Under the pieces are notes generated by a model. It saw nothing but the letters and a program-made list of their open reading frames with translations, had not been told where the DNA came from and ran no database searches. This document shows positions 56,850 to 64,000 of a DNA stretch of 64,000 bases, in pieces. Each line of letters starts with the position of its first letter. Positions within the stretch are counted from its first letter, which is position 1. The position numbers and the translations under genes are program-made. Origin of the DNA: JACMLD01 sp039919885 (lineage in GTDB: Bacteria > Bacteroidota > Bacteroidia > Chitinophagales > Chitinophagaceae); NCBI GenBank assembly GCA_039919885.1, contig JBDSEV010000008.1:12615-76614 (forward strand), given 5' to 3'.

Positions 56850-58544
56850 ATGAGTGGTACCAATAAAACATTTGATGTTATCGTAATTGGTTCGGGTATG
56901 AGTGGAGGATGGGCTGCCAAAGAGTTTGCAGAGCATGGACTAAAAACGCTGGTACTCGAGCGGGGTCGTGATGTAAGGCACTTGAAAGATTACCCTACCA
57001 CCAATATGTTTCCATGGGAGTTTGAGCACCGGGGACAGGTACCATTTGAAACGCAACAAGCGAATCCCATCGCCAGCCGCTGCTATATTTTTAAAGAAGA
57101 TGCGATGCATTTTGTGGTTAAGGACAATGTTCATCCCTATACACAGGAAAAGCCATTTGATTGGATTCGTGGCTACCAGGTGGGCGGAAAGTCTTTATTG
57201 TGGGCAAGGCAGACACAGCGATGGAGTGATTTTGATTTTGAAGGGCCGGCCAGAGATGGATACGCGGTTGACTGGCCAATCCGTTATAGTGACATTGCTC
57301 CGTGGTATAGCTATGTTGAAAAATTTGCAGGTATCGCGGGTAATCATGACGGCTTACCCAATTTGCCAGATGGCGAGTTTTTGCCGGCGCGGGAAATGAG
57401 TTGCATTGAGAAATATTTTCAGGAAAGCGTAGCGAAACACTACCATGACCGGCATGTGATCGCTGCCCGTTGTGCGCACCTTACAACCCCATTGCAAATA
57501 CACCTCGACCAGGGACGTGCACAATGCCAGAACAGAACACTTTGCCAGCGGGGCTGCCCGTTCGGTGGCTATTTTTCTTCCAACGCGTCTACTTTACCCT
57601 GGGCAATGAAAACCGGCAATCTCACTATCCGTCCGCATTCAGTAGTGCAATCGGTTATCTATGACGACAGCAAGGGGAAGGTTACAGGCGTACGCGTGAT
57701 GGATGATCAAACTTCCGAGGTATTGGAATTTTCCGCACGGGTGATCTTTGTAAATGCTGGTGCATTTAATACCAATCTTATGCTGCTTAATTCTACCTCC
57801 CGGCGGTTTCCAGATGGTCTGGCAAACGACCATGGTATTTTAGGAAAATATGTGGCTTTTCACAACTACCGTGCACGTATATCCGCTACTTATGAAGGTT
57901 TAGCAGACTCAACCAGCGAGGGTAGGTCGCCGACCTACGCTTACCTGCCCAGGTTCAGAAATCTGTACAAACAGGAAACTGATTTTTTACGCGGTTATGC
58001 CGTAACATTTGCGGGTGGACGGTCAAGGAATGTGAATACTGGGGGGGTTGGAACGGATTTAAAGAACCAACTTGCTGGCAGAACGCTGATGCCGTGGCAT
58101 GTAAGTTCGCAGATGATGGGCGAAACGATTCCTAAAAAGGCAAGCACGCTCAGTTTACATCCAACAAAAAAAGATAAATGGGGTGTTCCGGAACTTGTGG
58201 TAGATATCGCTTACGATGATAACGATGAAAAAATGATCATCGATTTCTTTGAGCAAATGACGGACATGTATACGAAGGCTGGTTTTACGGGCATCAAAAC
58301 GGTTGATTCCAAGCAGGCACCTGGCCTTGATATCCATGAAATGGGTGGATGCAGGATGGGACATGATCCGAAAACCTCTATGCTGAATAAATGGAATCAA
58401 TTGCACGGCTGTAAAAATGTATTTGTTACAGACGGCGCAGCGATGAGTTCTACCGCTACGCAAAATCCATCGCTGACTTACATGGCGCTAACTGCGCGGG
58501 CTGCTGATTATGCTATCCGGCAAATGAAGCAGGGCTTTCTGTAG
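56850..58544 (+). CDS. GMC-family FAD dehydrogenase (glycoside or glucose dehydrogenase type)
   Basis: 564 residues. FAD loop GSGMSGG (14-20), catalytic pair His496 (HEMGGCRMG) and Asn539 (TQNPSLT). Cys226, Cys232 and Cys236 (CQNRTLCQRGCPFGG) form a cysteine cluster like the iron-sulfur site in catalytic subunits of bacterial FAD glucose dehydrogenases. No signal peptide; export would rely on the small subunit encoded upstream. Known relatives oxidise C1, C2 or C3 of sugars, including C3 of glycosides. No dedicated cytochrome subunit gene follows, unlike the usual three-gene complex. Last gene of the locus. Confidence 0.93.
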   Translation: MSGTNKTFDVIVIGSGMSGGWAAKEFAEHGLKTLVLERGRDVRHLKDYPTTNMFPWEFEHRGQVPFETQQANPIASRCYIFKEDAMHFVVKDNVHPYTQEKPFDWIRGYQVGGKSLLWARQTQRWSDFDFEGPARDGYAVDWPIRYSDIAPWYSYVEKFAGIAGNHDGLPNLPDGEFLPAREMSCIEKYFQESVAKHYHDRHVIAARCAHLTTPLQIHLDQGRAQCQNRTLCQRGCPFGGYFSSNASTLPWAMKTGNLTIRPHSVVQSVIYDDSKGKVTGVRVMDDQTSEVLEFSARVIFVNAGAFNTNLMLLNSTSRRFPDGLANDHGILGKYVAFHNYRARISATYEGLADSTSEGRSPTYAYLPRFRNLYKQETDFLRGYAVTFAGGRSRNVNTGGVGTDLKNQLAGRTLMPWHVSSQMMGETIPKKASTLSLHPTKKDKWGVPELVVDIAYDDNDEKMIIDFFEQMTDMYTKAGFTGIKTVDSKQAPGLDIHEMGGCRMGHDPKTSMLNKWNQLHGCKNVFVTDGAAMSSTATQNPSLTYMALTARAADYAIRQMKQGFL

Positions 58545-58716
58545 ATGGTGCATCGGGCAATGCCGATACATTACCTGGCTCATTTGCGGACAAATCTGAA
58601 AAAGTCGTCATTTTTTTTCCGCGGGCGTCCACGCAGCTGCCACTGCAGTTATTACATGGTCAGCCCTATCACTATTTCCTCGCTATATTTACGTTACATT
58701 CAATAAAATATTTTCC

Positions 58717-59931
58717 ATGAAACTTGTCCTGTTTTTTCTCGGCCTTGCCGCCTTTTGCACACCAGGGAAACAAATAGGCCGCACTGATACGGTGGTGGTG
58801 GCCAACCCCATAAAAACCGGGGCAGACCAAACGGAGTTATATGTGCCGTACCTCAAAGGGAAACGCGTGGCCATAATGGCTAACCAAACCACTATCATTG
58901 GCAAAACGCACCTCGTTGATTCTTTGCAAAAATTGGGTGTGAAGATTGTCAAGGCGTTTGGACCCGAACATGGTTTCCGTGGCAACAAGAGTGCCGGTGA
59001 AAGTATGGGCGATGAAATTGATTCGGCCACCGGCATTCCGTTGATTTCCCTGTACGGGAAGAAAAATAAACCCAGCAAAGAAGATTTAGCGGATGTGGAT
59101 GTACTGGTATACGACCTCCAGGATGTGGGCGTTCGGTTCTATACCAACATCAATGCGCTTTCCCGGTTAATGGAAGCCTGCGTTGAAAACGGAAAGGAAT
59201 TACTGATTCTTGATCGCCCCAATCCCAATGCGTACCTGATTGACGGACCCATACTGGATATGAAATACAAATCAGGAATTGGGATGTTTCCTGTTCCAAT
59301 GTCGCATGGCCTTACAGTGGCTGAATTTGCACAAATGGCTAACGGTGAAGGATGGTTGACCAACAAAGTAAAATGCAAATTACGCATCGTGAAAGTTGCC
59401 AACTATAACCACAACATGCCCTATATCCTGCCTGTAAAACCCTCCCCGAATCTGAATACGCAACAGTCGATCATGTTGTATCCATCTACCTGTATGTTTG
59501 AAGGCGTTTATATTAACCATGGCCGCGGCACGTACGCTCCTTTCGCGGTGTTGGGCAGTCCTGACTACAAAGGTATTTATTCGTTTTCCTTTACGCCCAC
59601 CGGGATTAAAGGCATGGCGGAGACGCCCATTTTTATGGACACGGTTTGTTACGGTATTGATTTACGTAGCTATGATGTAGAACTGCTTCGTAAAAGCAAA
59701 CAGATCAATTTAAAATGGGTCATGGAATTGTATAAGGCGCATCCACATAAAGAAAAATTCTTTGAACGACTGAGCAACCAGATGAACTCAATCGAAATCC
59801 AGGTTGGCACCGGTGAGTTCCGCCAACAGATCATCAATGGCGTTCCAGAAAAAGAAATTCGCGCCAGCTGGGAACCAGGGCTGAGCAAGTATAAAGCAAT
59901 GAGAAAAAAATATTTGTTGTATGCTGATTGA
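58717..59931 (+). CDS. namZ: NamZ-like exo-beta-N-acetylmuramidase (DUF1343)
   Basis: 404 residues with a short signal peptide (1-17). The DUF1343 pattern is clear: GKRVAIMANQTTIIGKTH, FGPEHGFRG, DSATGIPLISLYG, VDVLVYDLQDVGVRFYT, LILDRPNPNA, and SPNLNTQQSIMLYPSTC. The family is the NamZ muramidase group (GH171), which removes terminal N-acetylmuramic acid from peptidoglycan fragments in wall recycling. It follows the GMC gene by 172 bases but fits cell-wall turnover better than the glycan locus. No recycling genes are adjacent. Confidence 0.9.
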   Translation: MKLVLFFLGLAAFCTPGKQIGRTDTVVVANPIKTGADQTELYVPYLKGKRVAIMANQTTIIGKTHLVDSLQKLGVKIVKAFGPEHGFRGNKSAGESMGDEIDSATGIPLISLYGKKNKPSKEDLADVDVLVYDLQDVGVRFYTNINALSRLMEACVENGKELLILDRPNPNAYLIDGPILDMKYKSGIGMFPVPMSHGLTVAEFAQMANGEGWLTNKVKCKLRIVKVANYNHNMPYILPVKPSPNLNTQQSIMLYPSTCMFEGVYINHGRGTYAPFAVLGSPDYKGIYSFSFTPTGIKGMAETPIFMDTVCYGIDLRSYDVELLRKSKQINLKWVMELYKAHPHKEKFFERLSNQMNSIEIQVGTGEFRQQIINGVPEKEIRASWEPGLSKYKAMRKKYLLYAD

Positions 59932-59947
59932 TTGGTTTACCAATTAA
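59928..59947 (+). terminator. Short hairpin at the end of the NamZ-like gene
   Basis: TTGATTGG (59928-59935) pairs with CCAATTAA (59940-59947) around TTTA, with one G-T pair. It overlaps the stop codon and has no U-tract, so this is weak. Confidence 0.25.
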
Positions 59948-60066
59948 ACTATTGTAAAATGGCAGGCCAGTGTGTGTTTTGGTAAAGCAGGTAATGCCTG
60001 GTTAGTTAATTTACTACCCAGCCTGCAGGTGTGTTCTTAAACTAACCCTGGTTTATCTTGTGAGCG

Positions 60067-61194
60067 TTAAATCAATTTGGAAAAAAAGTCAAGGATATCC
60101 TTTGCAAGCAATTCAGGTTGTTCTGCGGCGGCAAAGTGGCCACCTTCGGGCATCTGCGTCCAGCGCTGAATATTAAAAGCCTTCTCGATGTATGACCGGG
60201 GCGGTGTGGGCAGCTCTTTAGGAAAGCTGGCGAAGGCCGTAGGTACTTTTACAAATTCGTGCTGGCCAAACACACTGGGCTTTCTGCTATTCTCCTTGTA
60301 CATTCTCATGGAGGAGAATATGGTCTCGGTAACCCAGTAGAGCGTAACATTGGCAAGCAGTTCGTCTTTTGTAAAAATGCGCTCCACATTTCCCCTATTA
60401 TCGCTCCATCCATTGAACTTCTCTATGATCCATGCGCACCATCCTGCCGGCGAGTCGTTCAGGCCATAAGCGACGGTCAATGGTTTGCTTGCATGCATAC
60501 TGGCATAGGCACCTTCTGCGGCTGACCATAGGTTCGCGGTTTTTTGGAATTCGAGAACCTCCTCTGAGACCTTCTCTCCATCTGGCAAATAGGGTTTGTA
60601 GGAGCCTGGGATATAATTCAGGTGCAGCCCAATTATATTTTCAGGGTATTGGCGGCACAACCATGTGCTGATAGAGGCGCCAATGTCTCCTCCCTGAGCA
60701 CCGTAACGTTCATAGCCGAGTTCTAACATAAGCTGGTGCCATAAAGCTGCAACACCTGCACTGTTCAGTCCTGGTCGGGTTGGCTTTGCGGAAAACCCGA
60801 ACCCTGGTATCGAGGGGATGACAAGGTCAAATGAATGCTGCGGATCTTCAGCGAGCAGCGGGATCAGTTTCATCATTTCCAGGAACGAGCCAGGCCATCC
60901 GTGGGTAATCAGCAATGGAACACAGTTTTCTCCCTTTCCCCTGATGTGGAGAAAATGAATTTCGTACCCATTGACGTCAGCGATGAAATTTGGGTAGGCG
61001 TTGATCTCCCGTTCAACATTGCGCCAATCGAACTGATGTTGCCAGTATTCGACCAGTTGTTTCATGAAGGATAAATCTGCGCCATCCTCCCAGCCGGAGC
61101 CCGCTAGCGCATCGGGCCAGCGGGTGAGTGCTAATCTTAGTTTGAGGTCCGCTAAAACTTTTTCGGAAACGTTAACTGAAAATTCTTTTATCAT
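60067..61194 (-). CDS. Epoxide hydrolase-type alpha/beta hydrolase (EHN domain)
   Basis: 375 residues. N-terminal epoxide hydrolase cap (about 1-110, with ALTRWPDAL and QFDWRNVEREINAYPNF), then the hydrolase core: HGWPGSF oxyanion region, Asp170 nucleophile in GGDIGAS, and His353 in EGGHFAAAEQPE. Full-length microsomal-type enzyme of the juvenile-hormone epoxide hydrolase class. No signal peptide. It is downstream of the AraC/NmrA pair on the same strand (422-base gap), so co-regulation is possible. Substrate unknown. Confidence 0.92.
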   Translation of the reverse strand: MIKEFSVNVSEKVLADLKLRLALTRWPDALAGSGWEDGADLSFMKQLVEYWQHQFDWRNVEREINAYPNFIADVNGYEIHFLHIRGKGENCVPLLITHGWPGSFLEMMKLIPLLAEDPQHSFDLVIPSIPGFGFSAKPTRPGLNSAGVAALWHQLMLELGYERYGAQGGDIGASISTWLCRQYPENIIGLHLNYIPGSYKPYLPDGEKVSEEVLEFQKTANLWSAAEGAYASMHASKPLTVAYGLNDSPAGWCAWIIEKFNGWSDNRGNVERIFTKDELLANVTLYWVTETIFSSMRMYKENSRKPSVFGQHEFVKVPTAFASFPKELPTPPRSYIEKAFNIQRWTQMPEGGHFAAAEQPELLAKDILDFFSKLI

Positions 61195-61616
61195 CTTAAA
61201 TGCCTGTTTTTATGAAATGGATATCTTTCGGCATCAGTCGGGGGAGATGGATTCTTTTGCATCCGGGCGATACAGGTAGAAATTTCGATAAGGTAAAGAC
61301 ATTCAAAGCTGGGCATTTGTTTTAGTTTGGGATACTAAGGTAAGTTATCGATGCAGGTTTTGTTTTTGAATTATCAATATTTCTTTGTTGGCCCTTCTAT
61401 TGGATTTCATAAAAACCAGTTAGGACGTAGCAGGTGTAACAAAAGGTGTAATTACTTGTTGTTGCCGCATGAGTAACAAGGAAATTATTATTGAAGCGGA
61501 TAAAAAAGTACGCTTATTGCTCGTGCAGCTGGCTACGGACGATGCGTTTGACGGGTAAAGATTTGAGGATACACGGGCAGGAAGGATGGTATGAAGGATT
61601 GCGCTGCTAATGTTGA
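61195..61616. other. Gene-poor spacer with one very small ORF
   Basis: 422 bases between the AraC regulator and the epoxide hydrolase. A 29-codon plus-strand ORF (61469-61558, beginning MSNKEIIIEADKKV) is the only coding-like stretch; it may be a remnant of a longer gene or chance. Confidence 0.3.
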
Positions 61617-62543
61617 TTAATTAAATTTAGCCCTGAATGACAAAGGCGAAAAACCTGTTTTCGTTTTGAATAACTTGCTGAAAGATTGTGAATGTTCAAA
61701 GCCCAGCTGGTAAGCAATTTCGCTTACAGATAAATTTGTAGCAGACAGTTGTTGTTTGGCTCTTTCAATCAGTTTTTCATGTATATGTTGCTGGGTCGTC
61801 ATTCCGGTCAACGATTTAAGCAGTCCGCTCAAATAATCCGGTGATACATGAAGTTGGTCCGCCAGGTACCTTACCGGCGGCATTCCGTTGCCCGTGGCGT
61901 TTATGTCGTTAAAATAGCCGGCAAGCTTTTCATTAAGTCGATCCAGTATCTCATGACTGGTTTTCCTCCTGGTCATGAACTGGCGCTGATAAAAGCGGTC
62001 TGAATAGTTCAACAGCGACTCCAGCTGGGTGATTATAATATCATGGCTGAACTTGTCCATGTTGTTATGGTACTCCTGCCTGATGTTACCCAGGATCTGC
62101 ATCAGGATAGCTTCTTCCTTATCTGAAAGATGCAACGCTTCATTTACCGCATAATCGAAAAAACCGTAAGCGCCAATCTTTTTGGTCAAAGATGTATTCC
62201 ATAGAAAGTCGGGATGGAAAAGCAGCAGCCAGCCTGATTGCTCAGGGCTTGCGTATTTCTGCGGATCGAAACTACCAATCTGGCCAGGCGCCATAAAGCT
62301 AAGTACGCCTTCATCGAAATCATATGTTTGCTGACCATATTTGATCTTCATAGGCGACTTGAACCCTCTTTTAAGAGAAATGTTATAGAATCCGTTGATC
62401 ACATTACCCGGTACGCCTTTCGGCACATGCTCAAAGGGTTCAATGTCAATTATGCTGATCAGGGGATGCTCCGGTGGAGGTGCTCCAAGTAACTTATGAA
62501 AATCACTGATGGTTTTAATCTGGTATGGCTGGCTTTTTTCCAT
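61617..62543 (-). CDS. AraC-family transcriptional regulator
   Basis: 308 residues. The N-terminal two thirds form a cupin-like sensor with YDFDEGVLSFMAPGQIGSFD. The C-terminal DNA-binding domain has two helix-turn-helix motifs (about 200-305): VRYLADQLHVSPDYLSGLLK and VSEIAYQLGFEHSQSFSKLF, ending TGFSPLSFR. The gene starts 12 bases after the NmrA-like reductase gene ends, so they share a transcript. This pair layout is common for regulators that act on their own oxidoreductase neighbour. Confidence 0.92.
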   Translation of the reverse strand: MEKSQPYQIKTISDFHKLLGAPPPEHPLISIIDIEPFEHVPKGVPGNVINGFYNISLKRGFKSPMKIKYGQQTYDFDEGVLSFMAPGQIGSFDPQKYASPEQSGWLLLFHPDFLWNTSLTKKIGAYGFFDYAVNEALHLSDKEEAILMQILGNIRQEYHNNMDKFSHDIIITQLESLLNYSDRFYQRQFMTRRKTSHEILDRLNEKLAGYFNDINATGNGMPPVRYLADQLHVSPDYLSGLLKSLTGMTTQQHIHEKLIERAKQQLSATNLSVSEIAYQLGFEHSQSFSKLFKTKTGFSPLSFRAKFN

Positions 62544-62555
62544 GGTGCAAATTGA

Positions 62556-63476
62556 CTATTTATTTTGATATACTTTTAACGCCTGCGCTACAGCCTGTTT
62601 ATAAGTGAGCGGCTTGCGTGTTAACAGTTTCCTTATAGCAGCGGGGTCACCCACCATATCTGCTCCTAAACTACCCAGCGCCCCTTTAATAGCACCTTTC
62701 GGAGATTTGGCTATACGCGCTATCAGCGGCGCGGCAAAACGTAAAAGGCCTAATGGAATATGTATCTTTTTGGGATGCGAATGACCAGTGACATCCGCAG
62801 ATGCGTCGATCAACTGATCGCCCGTTAGTATGTCATCACTGCCCACTTCATAACATTGTCCATAGGCTTCGGGTTTGTTCAATACACCTATCAGGTTATA
62901 AACCAGGTCGTCGATGGCAATGCAGCGAAATTTGTTAAGTCCGTTACCTATCACAAATGCTGTGCTCTTTTGCGCATTTGCCAAAACCATATTGAATCCC
63001 TGCCCGCCAATACCGACGATCATGCCGGGCTGGATCACCGTCACATCCAAACCGCTGTTAAAAAGATATTGTTGAGTTTTCCATCGTCCACCGGTCCAGG
63101 CAGTTGTTGCGTCAGCTGAAATTCCGAGGGAGGTAACGTAGACAAGACGGCGAACGTTATGCAGCTTGCAACCTGCGACAACATTTTGGAGACCATTCAT
63201 TTCAATATCCATAAAGCCGAGTTTCGATGTGTCTTTGTGCTGAGGCGCGAGGGTATGAATGGAAATGTAAACTGCATCCATTGCTTCGATTGCACGCTGT
63301 ACAGACGTGGGGTCTGTTAAATCACCGCTGATGATCTCGCAGCCGCGTTTTGCCAGTTCCTTTAATTTATCCGGGTTGCGTGCGAGGCAGCGTACCGTAT
63401 AACCTTCAGACAATAACTGGTTAGTTAAATAACCGCCAATAAATCCGGACGCACCAATGACCAAAATCCTTTTCAT
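62556..63476 (-). CDS. NmrA-like/atypical SDR NAD(P)-binding protein
   Basis: 306 residues. Rossmann start ILVIGASGFIGGYLTNQLL with the extended-SDR glycine motif, then CLARNPDK for NADP contact and ISGDLTDPTS. YVTSLGISA takes the place of the usual active-site region, and the classic YxxxK is not evident, as in NmrA/HSCARG-type sensors. It may be a redox sensor or a reductase of unknown substrate. First gene of a minus-strand unit with the AraC regulator. Confidence 0.88.
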   Translation of the reverse strand: MKRILVIGASGFIGGYLTNQLLSEGYTVRCLARNPDKLKELAKRGCEIISGDLTDPTSVQRAIEAMDAVYISIHTLAPQHKDTSKLGFMDIEMNGLQNVVAGCKLHNVRRLVYVTSLGISADATTAWTGGRWKTQQYLFNSGLDVTVIQPGMIVGIGGQGFNMVLANAQKSTAFVIGNGLNKFRCIAIDDLVYNLIGVLNKPEAYGQCYEVGSDDILTGDQLIDASADVTGHSHPKKIHIPLGLLRFAAPLIARIAKSPKGAIKGALGSLGADMVGDPAAIRKLLTRKPLTYKQAVAQALKVYQNK

Positions 63477-63775
63477 AATTAATTTATTTTATATTGTAAA
63501 GGTCTTCACAAAACCGGTGCAGAATGTGACTGAAACAGGTTAAGTTGTAGCCGAAACCGGTATGTTACAGCAGTGATGCTGTTATTTGGAAATGATATGC
63601 ACGTAGCGGCCGGTATTAAGCCTGTCAACTTAGTTATAATAACACCATAAATAAATTAGTTCAGCAGATTTGTATTGTATCAGAATAACGAGTTGGTTCA
63701 GATACGCTGGTTTTCCAGCAATTAGATTATATATCGAATTTCTAAAATCAGGTGACCATTTCGTAATTTACAAAT
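63477..63775. other. Divergent spacer at the right edge
   Basis: 299 bases between the NmrA-like gene (minus) and the partial gene at 63776 (plus). It should hold both promoters, but I see no exact TAnnTTTG match and no repeat. Confidence 0.4.
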
Positions 63776-64000
63776 ATGCTGCTACCAAAAACGCGCAGAA
63801 ATATTAAGCGCATTATTCCTTTCGGAGTGTTATGGTTCATTTTCAGCTTCATATATGTGATGCTGGAGAAAGGAATTATCGGAAACCTGGACCATTATCC
63901 CTCTACGGGCGTTGATTACAATTTTGGAAGAAACATTTTTTTACTCCCATTATCAGCCTTGATGATGGGACTTTTGACAGGGATTCTGGAGATCGGTTAT
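63776..64000 (+). CDS. 5' part of a membrane protein, possibly adenylate/guanylate cyclase-type
   Basis: The first 75 codons are open to the window edge with no stop. The protein starts MLLPKTRRNIKRIIPFGVLW, has a first membrane helix (about 15-31), a short loop with DHYPSTGVDYNFGRN, and a second helix (about 50-68). This N-terminus resembles Bacteroidota nucleotide-cyclase proteins that have a membrane sensor of several helices before the catalytic domain. The catalytic part is outside the window, so the call is tentative. Confidence 0.45.
   Translation, partial: MLLPKTRRNIKRIIPFGVLWFIFSFIYVMLEKGIIGNLDHYPSTGVDYNFGRNIFLLPLSALMMGLLTGILEIGY

Noticed and set aside
1..64000. Mobile elements, prophage, CRISPR arrays, tRNA or rRNA genes
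   Set aside because: No transposase or integrase, no spaced repeat array and no recognisable structural RNA was found on reading the window.

Overview
The window looks like part of the chromosome of a Bacteroidota bacterium, most likely order Chitinophagales (Chitinophaga/Niastella-like). The evidence is two SusC/SusD outer-membrane import pairs, many secreted enzymes with Sec, lipoprotein or RR-type signal peptides, AraC-type regulators, a Bacteroidota-type promoter (TTG-N20-TAGTTTTG before the YceI gene) and few Shine-Dalgarno sequences. No rRNA, tRNA, transposase, phage gene or CRISPR array was seen. The right edge cuts a gene.

Layout. (1) 284-5069: SusC/SusD pair closed by a clear terminator. 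(2) 5447-11587: sugar-acid module, with a BASS-type transporter and an IlvD/Edd dehydratase on the minus strand, divergent from an AraC regulator and an FGGY kinase. (3) 11649-21014: small lipocalin-like protein, orphan TPR histidine kinase, YceI, AhpD-like protein, secreted alpha/beta hydrolase, globin, membrane-anchored leucine-rich-repeat protein and an unknown anchored protein. (4) 21502-23865: FtsX/MacB-type permease without its ATPase. (5) 24477-28167: minus-strand acyl-CoA ligase, acyl-CoA dehydrogenase and secreted esterase, divergent from a class C beta-lactamase-like hydrolase. (6) 30134-58544: AraC regulator followed by an uninterrupted plus-strand locus of about 27 kb. (7) 58717-63476: NamZ-like muramidase, epoxide hydrolase, AraC regulator and NmrA-like reductase. 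(8) 63776 to the end: 5' part of a membrane protein resembling N-termini of Bacteroidota nucleotide-cyclase proteins.

The 27-kb locus is the main interest. It starts like an ordinary polysaccharide utilisation locus (SusC, SusD) and has ordinary glycosidases (GH2, GH36, a six-hairpin enzyme, a CE15-like esterase). It is also unusually rich in redox and lyase-type enzymes: a ThuA / PQQ-type sugar dehydrogenase / PKD / cytochrome c / carbohydrate-binding fusion lipoprotein, a GMC flavin dehydrogenase with its small partner, three AP-endonuclease-2-type TIM barrels, an SDR and an FAD oxidoreductase. A tightly coupled ROK kinase, SIS isomerase, FAD oxidoreductase and phosphotriesterase-like lactonase set sits in the middle. 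My reading, which is inference, is that a plant-type galactoside or uronate-decorated glycan is imported, trimmed by hydrolases, and partly processed by oxidation (possibly C3 oxidation plus beta-elimination), with electrons leaving through the fused cytochrome c domain. Phosphorylation, isomerisation and lactone opening would finish the job in the cytoplasm. No inner-membrane sugar transporter is encoded in the locus.
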